Shown one piece after another: positions 50,870 to 63,358 of a stretch of 64,000 bases of DNA. A program made the translations under genes and the position numbers. Each line of letters starts with the position of its first letter. The first letter of the stretch is position 1. The DNA comes from Erythrophleum ivorense (Eukaryota; Streptophyta; Magnoliopsida; Fabales; Fabaceae). The stretch covers positions 8,375,001 through 8,439,000 of the forward strand of contig JAIUCV010000002.1 of assembly GCA_026724425.1 (NCBI GenBank). Reading direction: 5' to 3'. The notes under the pieces were generated by a model. It was not told the origin of the DNA, made no database searches, and saw only the letters and a list, made by a program, of their open reading frames with translations.

Positions 50870-51075
50870 TATTAGTCAGAAAGTTAGTTTAGATATAGAC
50901 ATATTTAGTTTAATATGAATATATTTGTGCTATTATGATAGTTTGTTATAATAGATATAGATCAGATTGGATATTTCCTCGATACGATACATTGCATGTA
51001 TATATATATATTATACAGAGATGAATGAAAGGATCACAAGCTTCTATATTCTCCAAATATCCTAATTGTTTATCA
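50870..51075 (+). repeat. 3' LTR of the copia element
   Basis: Begins TATTAGTCAG (the TG end mutated to TA) and ends TTGTTTATCA. It shares the body of the 5' LTR with a shorter AT repeat. It is preceded by the purine tract and followed by target sequence TTATG. Confidence 0.92.
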
Positions 51076-51124
51076 TTATGTGAAAGGCGTTTGTACATAT
51101 TGCAAATAAAGGCAACACTTAGAT

Positions 51125-51262
51125 ACACATTTTAGATGTTCAGTATAAAATTATTCCATAAAAACATGATAATTGAATTTCTTTTTCCAACTTACACATT
51201 TTAGATGTTCAGTATAAAATTATTCCATAAAAACATGATAATTGAATTTTTTTTTCAACTTA
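51125..51262 (+). repeat. Tandem duplication, two 69 bp units
   Basis: The unit ACACATTTTAGATGTTCAGT... is repeated head-to-tail (51125-51193 and 51194-51262) with almost no difference, 50 bp beyond the copia 3' LTR. Confidence 0.9.
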
Positions 51263-51656
51263 GCATCACATAATTGAGACTTAACTTTGCCTAAGCTTAA
51301 TCTTATAAATAATTCTTGAACTTCAATTGGTATAAAGAACTTTTGGAGGCATTGATGTTTGATTTAGGTAAAGGCTTAGCCAAGTGAATTGTATATGGAG
51401 AAACTTTACTGAATATATAAGCTTAGATGTTTGAAGGTGGGATAAATTTTAATGATGATGAATAGATAACAAGGAAGCCCGGTTTTTTCCCAAGTGTTGG
51501 GATTGACCTTCACTTATTATAGGGCTCTGGTGGCATCACTATTAAGAAGACGAATCTGTCATTAATAATTGATATTCATGACAAGCGTCTGACTCCTCAT
51601 CAGTGCAATATGATTGTCGGAATGTGGGTGATTACCTAATTGATCAGAGTTTTTAG

Positions 51657-54600
51657 TTATTGGTGGTAAGTTTATACGTGTTTCAAGTCAAAATTACTCC
51701 CTTATGTTGGAGTTATCCATTATAGTAAGTTTTTGAAATTATCTAGACCTCTTTTCTCTTTATAATTATTATTATCAGAGTATCCTCAAATTTTGTTTGA
51801 GTTGTTCCTTCCACAAACAATTTTAAAGGTGCACTCTCTCACGATGGATTGGTCCATTTAAGTTTCTTTATACCCAAAGTACTTCCTAAAGGAGTATACT
51901 TCCTTCCTTTCTTTATAATATCATGTAGAAAGTTAAATAGCACGAAACAAACCCCGAATAATATGTGGCATTATGGGTTGTTGCTAATCTTAGTGGCTCC
52001 ACCCTCTCTTGTTTTCTCATCTCTACTAACTCTCACATAATCCCATTGCATTCGGTCCCTACAAAATTCTAGTAATGCAAGACCTATGAAGTAATGTATT
52101 CTGATACAATATTGAAACTTAGCTTAAATAGAAGCGAATCTTACTATTTTAATTATATTTTTGCCATCATTATTTTCTTTTTTCAGGCTGTGAATTATTG
52201 GAATTTGTGGAGAATGTCTAAGAATGGTGGTTGCTGCTAGGATACTGGAGAGTAGCAGTTATATGTATCAACGACCTACTTTTTTATTCCCAAACCTTTG
52301 GATTGCATTGTGAATGATGGTGTTGTAACCTGAAGAAATGTAAGATTTTTCATACCAGAACAACAGTTCTTGAGTAATGGCAGAATTTGTGCTCAAATTG
52401 ATTGTAGCTTGAGCTCATGTGTGTTTTCTTGCGTGCTTTGAATGTCTGTGTAGCGTACACATTTTCGCATAGCAGTGAAAGATTGCTAAATTTCAAGATT
52501 ATTTTACAAATTAATGTGTAAGTTATTTTGTCTCCATAATTTCGTTTTTTAAAAACCAAAGCAAGGCACGTATACTCTCTTTATCTAGCTAACTATATTA
52601 TGATATATCTTGTCAAATGGAACTTTCCTTCATGATCAACAAGTTTTGGACCATTTAACTTTAGATTAAATGTGAGAATATGTTCGTGCTGGATTACAGA
52701 AACAGCTTCAATTGCTGTGTGCTCTGATATGGAATTAGATTTTTTTTTTGGGGGCTAAAAAGGGACGAATTCATTTTGAAATTATGGCCTTACTATTATT
52801 CTAGTCACTTTACTTATTTGTTTGTTTCAATTTAATCTTTTAACTTTCTTTAATGTTGTAAAATAATTACTTATGGATGAAATGAAAAAGCACAAATATG
52901 ACCCAAATTAAAGATTAAGAAAAAAAAAAGAATCAATCAACATAAATAAATATGTCAAGGGATAAAAATAAAAATGTAGTCTAATATCTACGTTAATTTG
53001 TTGAGCATAACTTTTTCTCATAATAAAGTCCCATAAACAAAGCAGATGATAAATCTCATCATACACAAAGCAGATATAAAGTCCTATATGCGTGTGTGTG
53101 TGTGTGTGTTTCAAATTAATTAGTGTTAAACTCGGCAAAAGGAGGCAGATAAAGAACAAATCATTTCGATCTTCTCATCTTCCAAAACATGTTTCTTATT
53201 TTATCCCACTGAAAAGTATAATAGACTTCCTTCCAAATTAGTAATCTTCCATGTAGCAAAACATATAGAGAATGGCAAATTAGGGAAGCAACAAAATTAT
53301 TTATACTGGGTATCATATCATAGTTTTGAAATAATGGCACAACAACGACAACAAAAATGCTTAATTGCAAACAGTACATAGAATTAGAAACAGAGCAGGG
53401 ATGGATCACATACAGATAAAAGTCCCACAGTAAAAAGAAGAGAGAAGAAGCAAAGAATAAAAGAAATGGAAATTATGTGCATACATAGCTCGACGATTTT
53501 TTTTTTTAAATTAGTTTCCGGTCCTTGCAGCTGTATAGGATTCGGTGCAAACGTTTTTTAAAAAAAGGATTTAGAAAAAGGGAATGACATATAATTCAAA
53601 ACGATCAATTATCTTATAAATAATGCTACTAGTAACAGGAATATATTATATATTATTTAAAATATGAGTTTGTACGAGCTTCAATAATAGGTGCATGGAG
53701 TCAGAATTTTAAAATATTTTAAATATAAAAGTAATTAAAAAATGAATTTAAAAATAATTAAACTAATTGAAATTTTAAACCAATTTGAATTTGAAGATAA
53801 TTGCAACTGAATTTAAAAATAAATAAGCTAATTTACTAATGTACCAACACTCGACATGTGTCCTGTGCGGCAAAAGATTTTTCGGTTAGATTACCACACG
53901 CGACCTGATCTGTGCTGCCGTCCACCCGCCGCCGCGTTAAATGCAGAGAAATGATACCTTTTACCCAAAGGAATATGCTTAATAAAATTACACTCTAATA
54001 TTTTAAATTAAAATATTCATATTAAATATTTTAAAAGACCTAAAATCAAAATTTTAAAATATATAAAAAAATTATAATTTAAAACTTTAAATTTAAATTT
54101 TTTATTTTTAATTTCATTATTAAATTGATTAATAAAAAATTATGATATGTATATATGTATATAAAAGTTAAATATAAAATATATATTTTTAAAAATCATC
54201 ATATCATATTAACTTATAAAAATTCATAAATTTTATCTTATTATTAAAAAGCCTTATAGTTAGTATGTGAATATCATCAAATAAAAAATCAAATATTAAA
54301 ATATAATAATAATTTCCAATCCAAACGCCCAGATAAAGCACCGAAATCCCCAAGTCCAGCCGCCCCGCTTCCTGTGTGTCTTCTTGTTTGGGGTCTCCTC
54401 TCTCTCTCCCCCCTCCAGGCTCCACCTCCATCTCCATCTCTCTGTTTGAGTCTTGCTAATTCATCTCACTTTCCGAACATTTGCCTTTTCAATTCCCATC
54501 TCCCCCTCCTTTTCCCTCTTTTCCTCTTTCTTTGCGCCATTCCGCGTTTCACCACCGGGAATCACACACAAGCTTTCATCCTTTAGCGCATCGATGCCCA

Positions 54601-54758
54601 CCCCTCTCAATTTCATCATCTCTAACGTTCAAACTCATGACCTCAATGCATAGGTGCTTACGATTCGCTACTTTGCATCCTCGCACGGTACTGTTTTGAA
54701 TTATGCAAGTTAAACCAGATACTGCGGTCGTTCTAATCTAGGTTTTTTGGGTACTGAA
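51657..54758. other. Intergenic DNA and PAPS upstream region
   Basis: No supported gene in 51,657-54,300. A GT microsatellite is at 53,091-53,109. 53,500-54,300 is very AT-rich. From about 54,300 the DNA becomes C/T-rich, as in a plant promoter and 5' leader. At 54,594-54,653 a short upstream open frame (MPTPLNFIISNVQTHDLNA) could lie in the leader of the poly(A) polymerase, but the transcription start is unknown. Confidence 0.45.
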
Positions 54759-57700
54759 ATGATGGGTTCCGAGAGTCGGAATGGTTCTTCGACGCCGCCG
54801 CCTCCTCAGCAAGCCAAAACTTATGGGATCACAAAACCCATCTCTCTAGCCGGTCCCACCGAGGCTGATTTCCATCGTAACATGGAACTGGAGAGGGTAT
54901 TTCATCTTCCCTGAGTGTCAATTGAAATGTTTCTTCTCTTTTTTTATTTTTTTAAATACAATTTACTAATTTCTCTTGTACTAGTTTTTGGTTGATTCCG
55001 GGCTTGACCAGAGCAAAGAAGAAGCTGCAAAGAGAGAAGAGGTACTTGGCCGCCTTGATCAGGTGACTAAATGGAGTCTTGCTTTTTTTTTTGCCGGGGG
55101 GGGGGGGGGTGTTGTAAAAATTGAAGCTTGCTTTTGTTGACCATTATTCTGCTCGGTATCTCACGTCTTCATCACTATTAGGGCTGCGTTCTCTATACAC
55201 AATAATTATGCTGTTGTATTATTGAAGACACTCCAAGGCTTGCTAGTTGATGCTTTTTCATGCTTCATTACTTCCTTCATTGTCTTTGTTGCTTTATTTG
55301 GCATTGGGATGGCGACCTTTTTAGTTGTGATTGAGGTGTTTCACTACAATCAAGTTTAAATGTTATAGTAACGAAGTTAACCTGCAATGTAGATTGTAAA
55401 AAGCTGGGTGAAGCAGTTGACTCGCCAACGAGGGTACACAGATCAGATGGTGGAGGATGCAAATGCTGTCATTGTCACATTTGGTTCTTATCGACTAGGG
55501 GTGAGTTTGTTTTGATGTCAGCTTTTGCTGACTCCTTGTAATGCTTACATATAGTATGCTGATATCTTACTTTCTGCTGGAGGAGTGACTTAGATTATCT
55601 GCAGTTTAGTGGACTTCAATTCGTTTGGAAGTCAATGTGTCTTGATTTGATATATCATAGTTCTTGGAATGTGGAAAGGAAAATTTTGCGGAGAAGCTTT
55701 TTTGAAGGAACTGATACGTGTTGGTGACAGTCGAAGGAATTTAAATCAGAATCTTGAGATGATTTGAAATAGGAACAACATAATATGTGCGTGGTACAAG
55801 AAATGGGTAATTCGCAGTCAGTTGGAAATTGGAATAACTGATAATAATTGGTCCAGTTCTAACTAATGATTGACAACTTTCCCGGTCCCCCTTCTTGGTC
55901 AGTTCCAAGCCAAGAAGTACCGATTCGGCTACAACACAATGATACGGCAATTTCTAAAATTTCAAGATTTCTAAAATTTCAAGATATGAGCATGGCAATA
56001 TATATATATTCAATAATCTGACACATTAAAATCTATTTTTCAGAAGGTTGGAGATTCAGATAAAGGTCTTGAGTTTCCTACATTTGTTAATTATTGTAAT
56101 TAATACCAAAAGGTTTAGCTCAAGTGAAAGTGGTAAGAACCTTGGTAATCAAGTCTACCATCCATTCATAATTTTCTGTCTTTTTTCTGGTCCAACCTGA
56201 ATTTCCAGAAACCAGGGGAAAACTATCCAGTTTTTTATGAAGCCAATCAACTACTGGGTGGCCTAACATCCATATAAGAGAAAGCAGCAACTAAGTTAGA
56301 ATCAAATAGAACTAGAATGATGTAGGTGCTTCTTAGTTGCTCACAGGAAGCAGCATCAAAATTGTCACGGGAAGTAGCCCTAGAGCAACCTTAATGTCTG
56401 TGTAGAGCAACTGAGTACCCATCTAGATGTCCTAGATACAACTCATTCTGTAGTCTTAGCACCCTAGCTTCAGGATAATCACTAATCAGCACATTTACAA
56501 GAAGCATTAAATAAAGGAACAAAATTGCAAGAAGCTTCTAGATCTGTGAATGAATCAAGTGTGGCTGGAGAAGAAATTGCAAAATTGCAAAAAAAAATGA
56601 CAAGGAAGAAAAGATGAACAAATGACAAGGAAGAAAAAAACAACTAAACAGATTCAACTATACTGAACAAACGAGCAAAGTAATCAAAAAGCTGAAGAAG
56701 AAAACATGAAAATAGAAAACGACGCACCTGCCATTGATCGGAGAAGATGATGCAGCATGGAGGACGAAGGTAGGTGCTGCACGATGAAGCATGGATGTAG
56801 AAGCATGTCAGATGGGTTTTGAAGGAGATATGAGTTTAAATGCTGTAGAAAACGACATTGTTTGGGCAACCACATTTTACGGTCGTTTCCTAACTGTTTC
56901 ATCTCGTACTAAAACATTTCGGTACATACTAAAATGTTTCGAGGCAAAAAGAAATGTACGGCTATGTTTGTACTTGTATGTACGTAAAATGTTGTACCCA
57001 TGCTTCATAGGTTCCAAGGTTGTCAAATTTGCAAATTTAAGTAAACTCATAAAGGGGAGGTAAACTCATAACATAAAATTATATCATAAACTCGTAAGAG
57101 TTTACATTTGTTAATAATTACATATAAAATATAATATAAAAAAATAAATTCATTTAAATACAATTCAAATCATACTAATTTTTAAAAAAGAAATTATTTA
57201 TATTTCATAATTCATATTTCTCAATATAGAAATTCTAATCAAGTTTATATATAAATACTATTTTTGTGTTTTTCTTTACTAGATTGAACTAGATTTAAGA
57301 ATTTTTATCTTTTTTCAAACTCAATTTGACTTAGTTATATGGTAACTCTTCAAACTTGATTCAAAAAATACTGAGTTAACCGAGTTTATCTAAGTCAAAG
57401 GCGAATTAAACCTAGTTTATATTGAATCTAAGTTTATAAGTGAGTTGATTTGATTTTTTTAAGTGGAAACTTAAATTCAATAAATTTAGGGAGTCAACTT
57501 GTGAGTTTAATAACAATGGTCAGTACTGATGAGTATTTTAATTGTGCTTCTTGCTCTTTATCATAATTAGTGCATGTTCATTTCTCAGCCAGTGTTGGAG
57601 TTTTATGTTATTGAAGGCATCCTATTTTAACTTATCTTAGGATGAGAGGAAGCTGGAGATATGATTTATACTTGAGATGTAGGCTTAAATGTATAAAGGC

Positions 57701-60700
57701 ACTAGGGATTTCTTATTTCTTTCTCTTTTTTCAATTTATTTGAGAGGCTGAAGCGATTGTAAATCACAAGATTTTCCACCTTCTAGAGTCTAAATAATTA
57801 GCTTGATCTGCTCTCCCAGAAAAGACAGAGAGACATTTCTTTCTTAAATTGCTGATCTGTTCTATTCATTGTTTGCTTGTAACATAAGTCATGCTTATGT
57901 CATTTTCAGCAAATGACTGATGAGTAATGACTTCTAATGAATCTCATTATCACTCTCATCATAACATGTCTTATTCTTTCATTTTGCATGGATATGGTAC
58001 TTTGCATAGTAGTGGACATCTTGTTCCCCTCCCTTCCCCCTTCTTTTTGGTTAAAGTCTAATAGAACCCCCGGTTACTTACATAATTAAACACAGAATAA
58101 TAAACAGAGAAGGGAAAAGATACTGAATAATACCCTTTCATTCAACAACCAACGTTCAACAATACAAATTCAACACTCAGAAAATAACAACACAACCCCT
58201 ATATACAGCACAATAGCACATGAACTACAACATAATAGCACTCAAAAAAACAGCACAGGAACACAGAACGAAGAAAAGAACACAGCTGCTGCCAGAAAAT
58301 GAAGATAATCAGATACAATAGTCCCATATAGCTTTTGGGAGGCTAGCACTCTCCCATAACCTTTCTACTGAATTCTTGATAGGGTTGCACACAGGCCAGG
58401 CCAGGTTTATGCTTGGTCTGATGCCTGGCCTGTTATAAACTAGCCTTCAAAATTCAGGCCTCTTGTCCAGCCCAAGTCTGATGGGCTTTTTTTTTATTTA
58501 TTTTGGGGAAGGATTTCAAAATTTTGAACACTCATATCTTTGTAACTACTTTTTGGACATATGACTACTCATTTTGATATGTTTTTGCGAAATCTATGTA
58601 GTGAAAATGAGAGAGAAGAAAAAAAAAGTGGGTCTAGAGGAGGGAATAGGAAGTAAATGCAAGCATAGAGGGTGAAATTTTAAAAAGTTATAACTTGGAG
58701 TTTTGGTGGTTTGATTGGAGCTTTTTCTTTTCCCTTGATTTTGTGTAATTTTTTGAGATGGAGGTGATGCAAAATGCCCATGGCAGTTTGGCCCTCTTAT
58801 TTTCTCCAAAAACGTATGTTTATTATCTCAATTTTAAGTTTTTTCTTTCAAGTTCAAGAATACACTTTTTCATCTCGTTTTTTTTTTTTTTGGTTTAAAT
58901 GTGGCACCCTTCTAAGTATTTATAATTTGTAAAATGTGTTCAAACATTTTTGGCTAAAATTACAAAATGCTAAAAAAAATTTCTTTTTCATTTTGGTCCT
59001 TACTTTTTCTTTTTATATACACATTGGGCTGGTCTGAGCCAAACTAGTGAGCATGGGTCGCATGGGGCTTGGCTCAACCATGCGATTTTTTTTCTTGGGT
59101 CACTGGCTTGGCCCAATTTGGCTGGGCCAGTGTTCTCTCCTGAATTTCAAGCCCCTGTCTAGCAGCACACCCCTCAATATATTCCATAACTGTCACTTTC
59201 TCTTTCCTCCCACTTTCCCTCTCTGTCAGTTACTATTTTGAATCTCCCCCTCCTCCCCACTACCACTCCCACTTGCTTTGATTCTTCTAGCATCTATTCT
59301 CAATGTTTCAGGCCCATGCTCCCTCATTTCCTCTCTCTTCATTTGGTCATGCCTTCTATTTCACGCCTTCTACCATATATGTGAATAACAGTGGGACTGT
59401 CAAATTCATTCTTGTAGCAACTAGCCTGTGTTCAGTTTTAAAGAAAATAGATAGACAGCAGACTGTAAATGAGTTAAAATATTGTTATTTCATATTATAA
59501 CAGGTTGCTTGTCATAGGTGGCTGTTTTTTGTTTTTTAAATATTAAGCAACAATTTCCTAATTTACAGGTACATGGACCTGGAGCTGACATAGATACTTT
59601 GTGTGTTGGTCCTTCTTATGTGAATCGAGAGGTGACCCACTGCAGCGGGTTAATTCTGCTCTATTTTGTATAATTAATTGCATTTTGTTCTACTTTTAGC
59701 CAAACATGTATCTCTTTTGCAGGAAGATTTCTTTATCATATTGCACAACATCCTCGCTGAAATGGAGGAAGTTACTGAACTTCAGCCGGTTTCTGATGCT
59801 CATGTTCCAGTAATGAAATTCAAGTTCCATGGAATATCTATAGATTTGCTTTATGCAAGTATATCTCTTTTGGTTGTCCCAGAAGTAAGTTTGAGTTCTC
59901 TTTCAGTACGGCTTTTTTATGTTCTGGGTTCTCATTTCCATTAGCAGTAAATTTATTTAAATTAGCATTCCTCTAGTTCTCTCACAATATGATTTGAGGG
60001 CCTCTTTAGTGAGTTGCTTTATGAATTTGTGAAGTCCCTGGCGCCTTTAAAAATTGATGCAGCTATGCCTCTACTTTATAGATTGTGCTATATATGTACT
60101 CCTATCATTTTGTTCCTTATCCTTATTTCCTGTTTTTTTGGCATGCTTAATGTGTAGGGTTTTTATATTTTCCTTATTTTTACCCTCATGTGGTAAGCAC
60201 TATAGAGAGGAAGAGAGCAGGAGGAGAGGGAGGGGCAGTTATACTTATATGTCTGGTTGGGTTCAGGGTAATTATGGAAACAGGTGTCCTGTCCTCTTGT
60301 GCCACACTCAGTCTTGCAAAAAATGCAAGTTCATTGCTGATCTTAAGTTGTTTGGCATTGTACTTTGTTATTTTTTATGCAATTCTAGTTGTCTTCTGCA
60401 TTTTTTTATTTTGAAGCAAAATGCATGACCCATCCTTTTGACCTTACTTCCCCCTTGCTCTTAATCTTTTTCCCTCTTTGAATCTACTTCTTACACTTTT
60501 CTTCAATTATGATTTTAAAACACACTTTTCCACAGGACCTGGATATCTCAAATGGGTCTGTGCTGTATGATGTTGATGAACCAACTGTTCGAAGTCTTAA
60601 TGGCTGCCGGGTGGCAGATCAAATTCTTAAACTTGTTCCAAATGTTGAGGTGAATATTCATGCTCTTTAATTTGGTTGATTGATATATTAGATTTATGGT

Positions 60701-63358
60701 CTTTCAATTTATTGAATTGATACTCTTGTAACCCTTGACAATGTTAGAGCTTCCGAACTACTCTGAGATGTTTAAAGTTTTGGGCAAAGCGGCGTGGTGT
60801 TTATTCGAATGTAAGATCCACCACCTCTAAAGTTTTTCATCATCATGGCCATTTAATTTTATGTTCTGTCTTCATTCCTGTTTTTCACTATGTTTAGGTT
60901 ACTGGATTCCTTGGTGGTGTAAATTGGGCTCTTTTAGTTGCTCGAGTTTGCCAGCTTTATCCTAATGCAATTCCTAGTATGTTGGTTTCTCGATTCTTCA
61001 GGGTGTATACACAGTGGCGGTGGCCAAACCCTGTAATGTTGTGTTCTATAGAAGAGAATGAACTGGGTTTCCCTGTATGGGATCCTCGTAGAAACCCCCG
61101 GGACAGATTTCATCATATGCCAATAATCACTCCGGCATACCCATGCATGAATTCAAGCTACAATGTCTCAGCAAGTACTCTTCGTGTTATGATAGAACAG
61201 TTTCACAATGGCAACAGGATCTGTGAGGTAAGAGGAGTTTATTATTCTCTAGTTTTTATTAATTTTCTGAGCTCCTTAATTTGATTTCTACTGTCTGTTA
61301 TTATCTGTTTTTAGGAAATTGAGCTCAACAAAGCCCAATGGAGTGCCCTTTTTGAGCCATATCTCTTTTTTGAGGCATATAAAAACTATCTGCAAGTGGA
61401 CATAATTGCAGCAGAAGCTGATGATTTACTGGCATGGAAGGGCTGGGTAGAATCTAGGTGGAGACAGCTTACTCTGAAGGTAAAGTGTTGTGATAGTCTG
61501 GTATTAGTCTTCCTCCAGTGGACTTAGTCCATGTCTGTGATTTTATTCATTGTCAATAGCTAATCTCCAAACATTTCCAATTATTACTGAGCAGATAGAG
61601 CGGGACACAAATGGGATGTTGCAATGTCATCCATTTCCATATGAATATTCAGACACTTCAAAGCCTTGTCCACATTCTGCATTTTTCATGGGTTTGCAAA
61701 GAAAAGCAGGAGTAAGAGGTCAAGAAGGACAGCAATTCGATATACGTAAAACAGTAGATGAATTTAGACAAGAGATAAACATGTATGTATATTGGAAACC
61801 AGGGATGGAAATTTATGTTTCTCATGTTCGCCGAAAGCAGCTCCCTGCATTTGTTTTTCCAGATGGTTATAAACGGACTAGAATACCAAGGCATCTAATC
61901 CATCCCACTGAAAACATGGGTGAGAATGCTACCAGGTGCTACTCTGGATCTGCAGAAAGATGCAACAAGAGGAAAAGTAATCCTGAAATGGTGGATCTGA
62001 AGCCAGGCAAACCAGAAAAGCGAGCATCTATTAGCCCCCAAAGGCTAGATTCTTGTTCTCCTGAAAGTAGTATTAGTAGATCAGGTGGTACCTCTCATAT
62101 GAGTATTGAATATATTGATAGGTTAGAAGATTCAACAAGCAAGGATGCTTATAGCCATTCTGAAATTAAGTCATCTGATGGACTCCTGGGAGGTGGAATA
62201 TGCACTGTAGGGCCTGACATACAGATTAGTGAAACACATTTTGACTGCAGACATGATAAGCAGAAATCAGGAAGTCTAGAAGTTCGAAATGAGGTAAGCC
62301 TGCTGAACCCGTGGAGAAACATCAGGAAGTAGTTTGGTTCGTATGAAGTTCCCTTAATTAGAAGTTGGTGATCCATTTCAGAATGGAGTTGATGGGAACA
62401 ATGTTCAGGATCTGGATTTAGATTGCTTGGAAAGTGCAGAAACTGCATCTACAAAAGTCTTGCTGAACTCTGAAGAGGTTGCTGTTAATATGGATCAACA
62501 ATTAGTCAAAGCTTGTAATTTGATGAGGGCTGAACATGCAGACTACGTACCAAGTGCCAGCACCCGGAATTTAAATTGTGAGGTGAGTTTCTTCATTTGA
62601 GGAATTATGGATTAGAAACTGTTGTGGATGGCAGTGACAAAAACTGGAAGTCTGGGCGATAGTGAGAGTCACAGATCTTTGCAGGATGATGTCTGTGGGG
62701 CAGATCCTGATTCTGTTTTGAAGAGTGGGTGTTTTGATGGGAATAGAGTATTTGAAAATAGCATGGCCGAAGAATTGAAGGTTTTGAAACTTCTTTAATC
62801 TCTTTCTGTTTTTCCCTTAATGAAGATGATAGTCTAATTTTATAGTAATTTTCACACACTTTCTCTTTAATAACAGTTGCTAGAATTTTGTTTGTAATGG
62901 ATTTTCAGAAGATATCATAGGATAATCTGATATTCTTTTCTTTTCAATATATTTGATTATTTCAGCTTCTTAACATTCTATATTTGCTCATAATGTGGTC
63001 TGTCCCTATTTTCTTCCGGTCGTGTTGGGTATTTTAACTATGACCCAATTTTTACATGTATATTTTTCCTATTGTTCAAATTTACTTTGGTTATCAATTT
63101 TTCATGGTCATTGAATTTCATAGACAATTTTCTGACTGATAAATATGTGGTCGCAGGTCCTGCACCACAATACATGCTATCTTTCCAGTAAATGTGCTTA
63201 AGAACCTCACTTGTTTAGTGTGGAGGATCAAAGACAATACCTTCCTTTTTGTTTCACTTTGATAATTTTTTTTAGATTAATGCTTTGTTGGTAACCTAAA
63301 TTCTTCCTATTTTTCATATTTTGTATAGGCTGATGTCAGACTCAGAAGTTTTGTATGA
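54759..63358 (+). CDS. PAPS4: Nuclear poly(A) polymerase, PAPS2/PAPS4 class, about 748 aa
   Basis: Exons, all in phase: 54759-54896, 54985-55062, 55393-55500, 59569-59631, 59723-59884, 60536-60649, 60748-60810, 60898-61227, 61315-61479, 61595-62293, 62382-62582, 62685-62780 and probably 63329-63358. The enzyme adds poly(A) tails to cleaved pre-mRNA in the nucleus. The nucleotidyltransferase signature GSYRLG|VHGPGADIDTLCVG supplies catalytic Asp115 and Asp117; the third is Asp170 in GISIDLLYA. The central domain (residues about 240-410) and RNA-binding domain (YVYWKPGMEIYVSHVRRKQL) follow. The C-terminus is long, with basic stretches (KRK, KPEKRAS) typical of plant PAPS2/4. Intron 3 is 4,068 bp. 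Without the last splice the protein would end six codons after 62780. The start is one of two adjacent ATGs at 54759 and 54762. Total length agrees with Arabidopsis PAPS4. Confidence 0.93.
57015..57518 (+). mobile_element. hAT-like non-autonomous element, second copy, in PAPS intron 3
   Basis: Begins CAAGGTTGTCAAATTT and ends GTTTAATAACAATG. It aligns by eye along its whole length, in inverse orientation, with the element that splits profilin exon 1. Shared stretches include GTAAACTCATAA and TTAAACTTAATT-like A/T blocks. No target duplication was resolved. The rest of intron 3 (55,501-59,568) has no gene; 58,390-59,140 carries GGCCAGGCC/GGCCTGG-rich repeats of unknown type. Confidence 0.6.

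Larger units (their letters stand above)
46279..51075 (+). mobile_element. Ty1/copia retrotransposon, full length but heavily decayed
   Basis: LTRs are 46279-46500 and 50870-51075 (222 and 206 bp; the length difference is largely an internal AT repeat). A primer-binding site TGGTATCAGAGC directly follows the 5' LTR (46501-46512). A purine tract GAGAAGGAG (50861-50869) directly precedes the 3' LTR. Flanks TTATA (46274-46278) and TTATG (51076-51080) are a target duplication with one change. The integrase-before-RT order makes it Ty1/copia. By hand count the LTRs differ at about 16 of 200 bases, so it is much older than the gypsy element. It lies within intron 1 of the profilin pseudogene, in the same orientation. 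Confidence 0.93.
44759..51656 (+). pseudogene. PRF: Profilin pseudogene, split by a hAT-like element and a copia element
   Basis: Profilin is a small (about 131 aa) actin- and polyproline-binding protein. Exon 1 begins at 44759 with MSRQQYVDKH and is cut by an insertion at 44789-45273. It resumes at 45274 with KHLTCHVKGNHLTAVAIIGH, then NGTLWVQRSIFP. The expected Gln codon at the exon 1 border is TAG (45372-45374). An exon 2 relic is only weakly visible near 51,340-51,440. Exon 3 (51533-51656) has an AG acceptor and reads GSGGITIKKTNLSLIIDIHD, then KRLTPHQCNMIVGM, with a one-base deletion before GDYLIDQSF and a stop. The conserved Trp3 is Arg. Introns are retained, so it is unprocessed. Intron 1 contains a 4.8 kb copia element. 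Confidence 0.87.

Noticed and set aside
52188..52242. AG followed by a short frame (NYWNLWRMSKNGGCC), possible terminal exon
   Set aside because: Too short, no partner exons and no family recognised.
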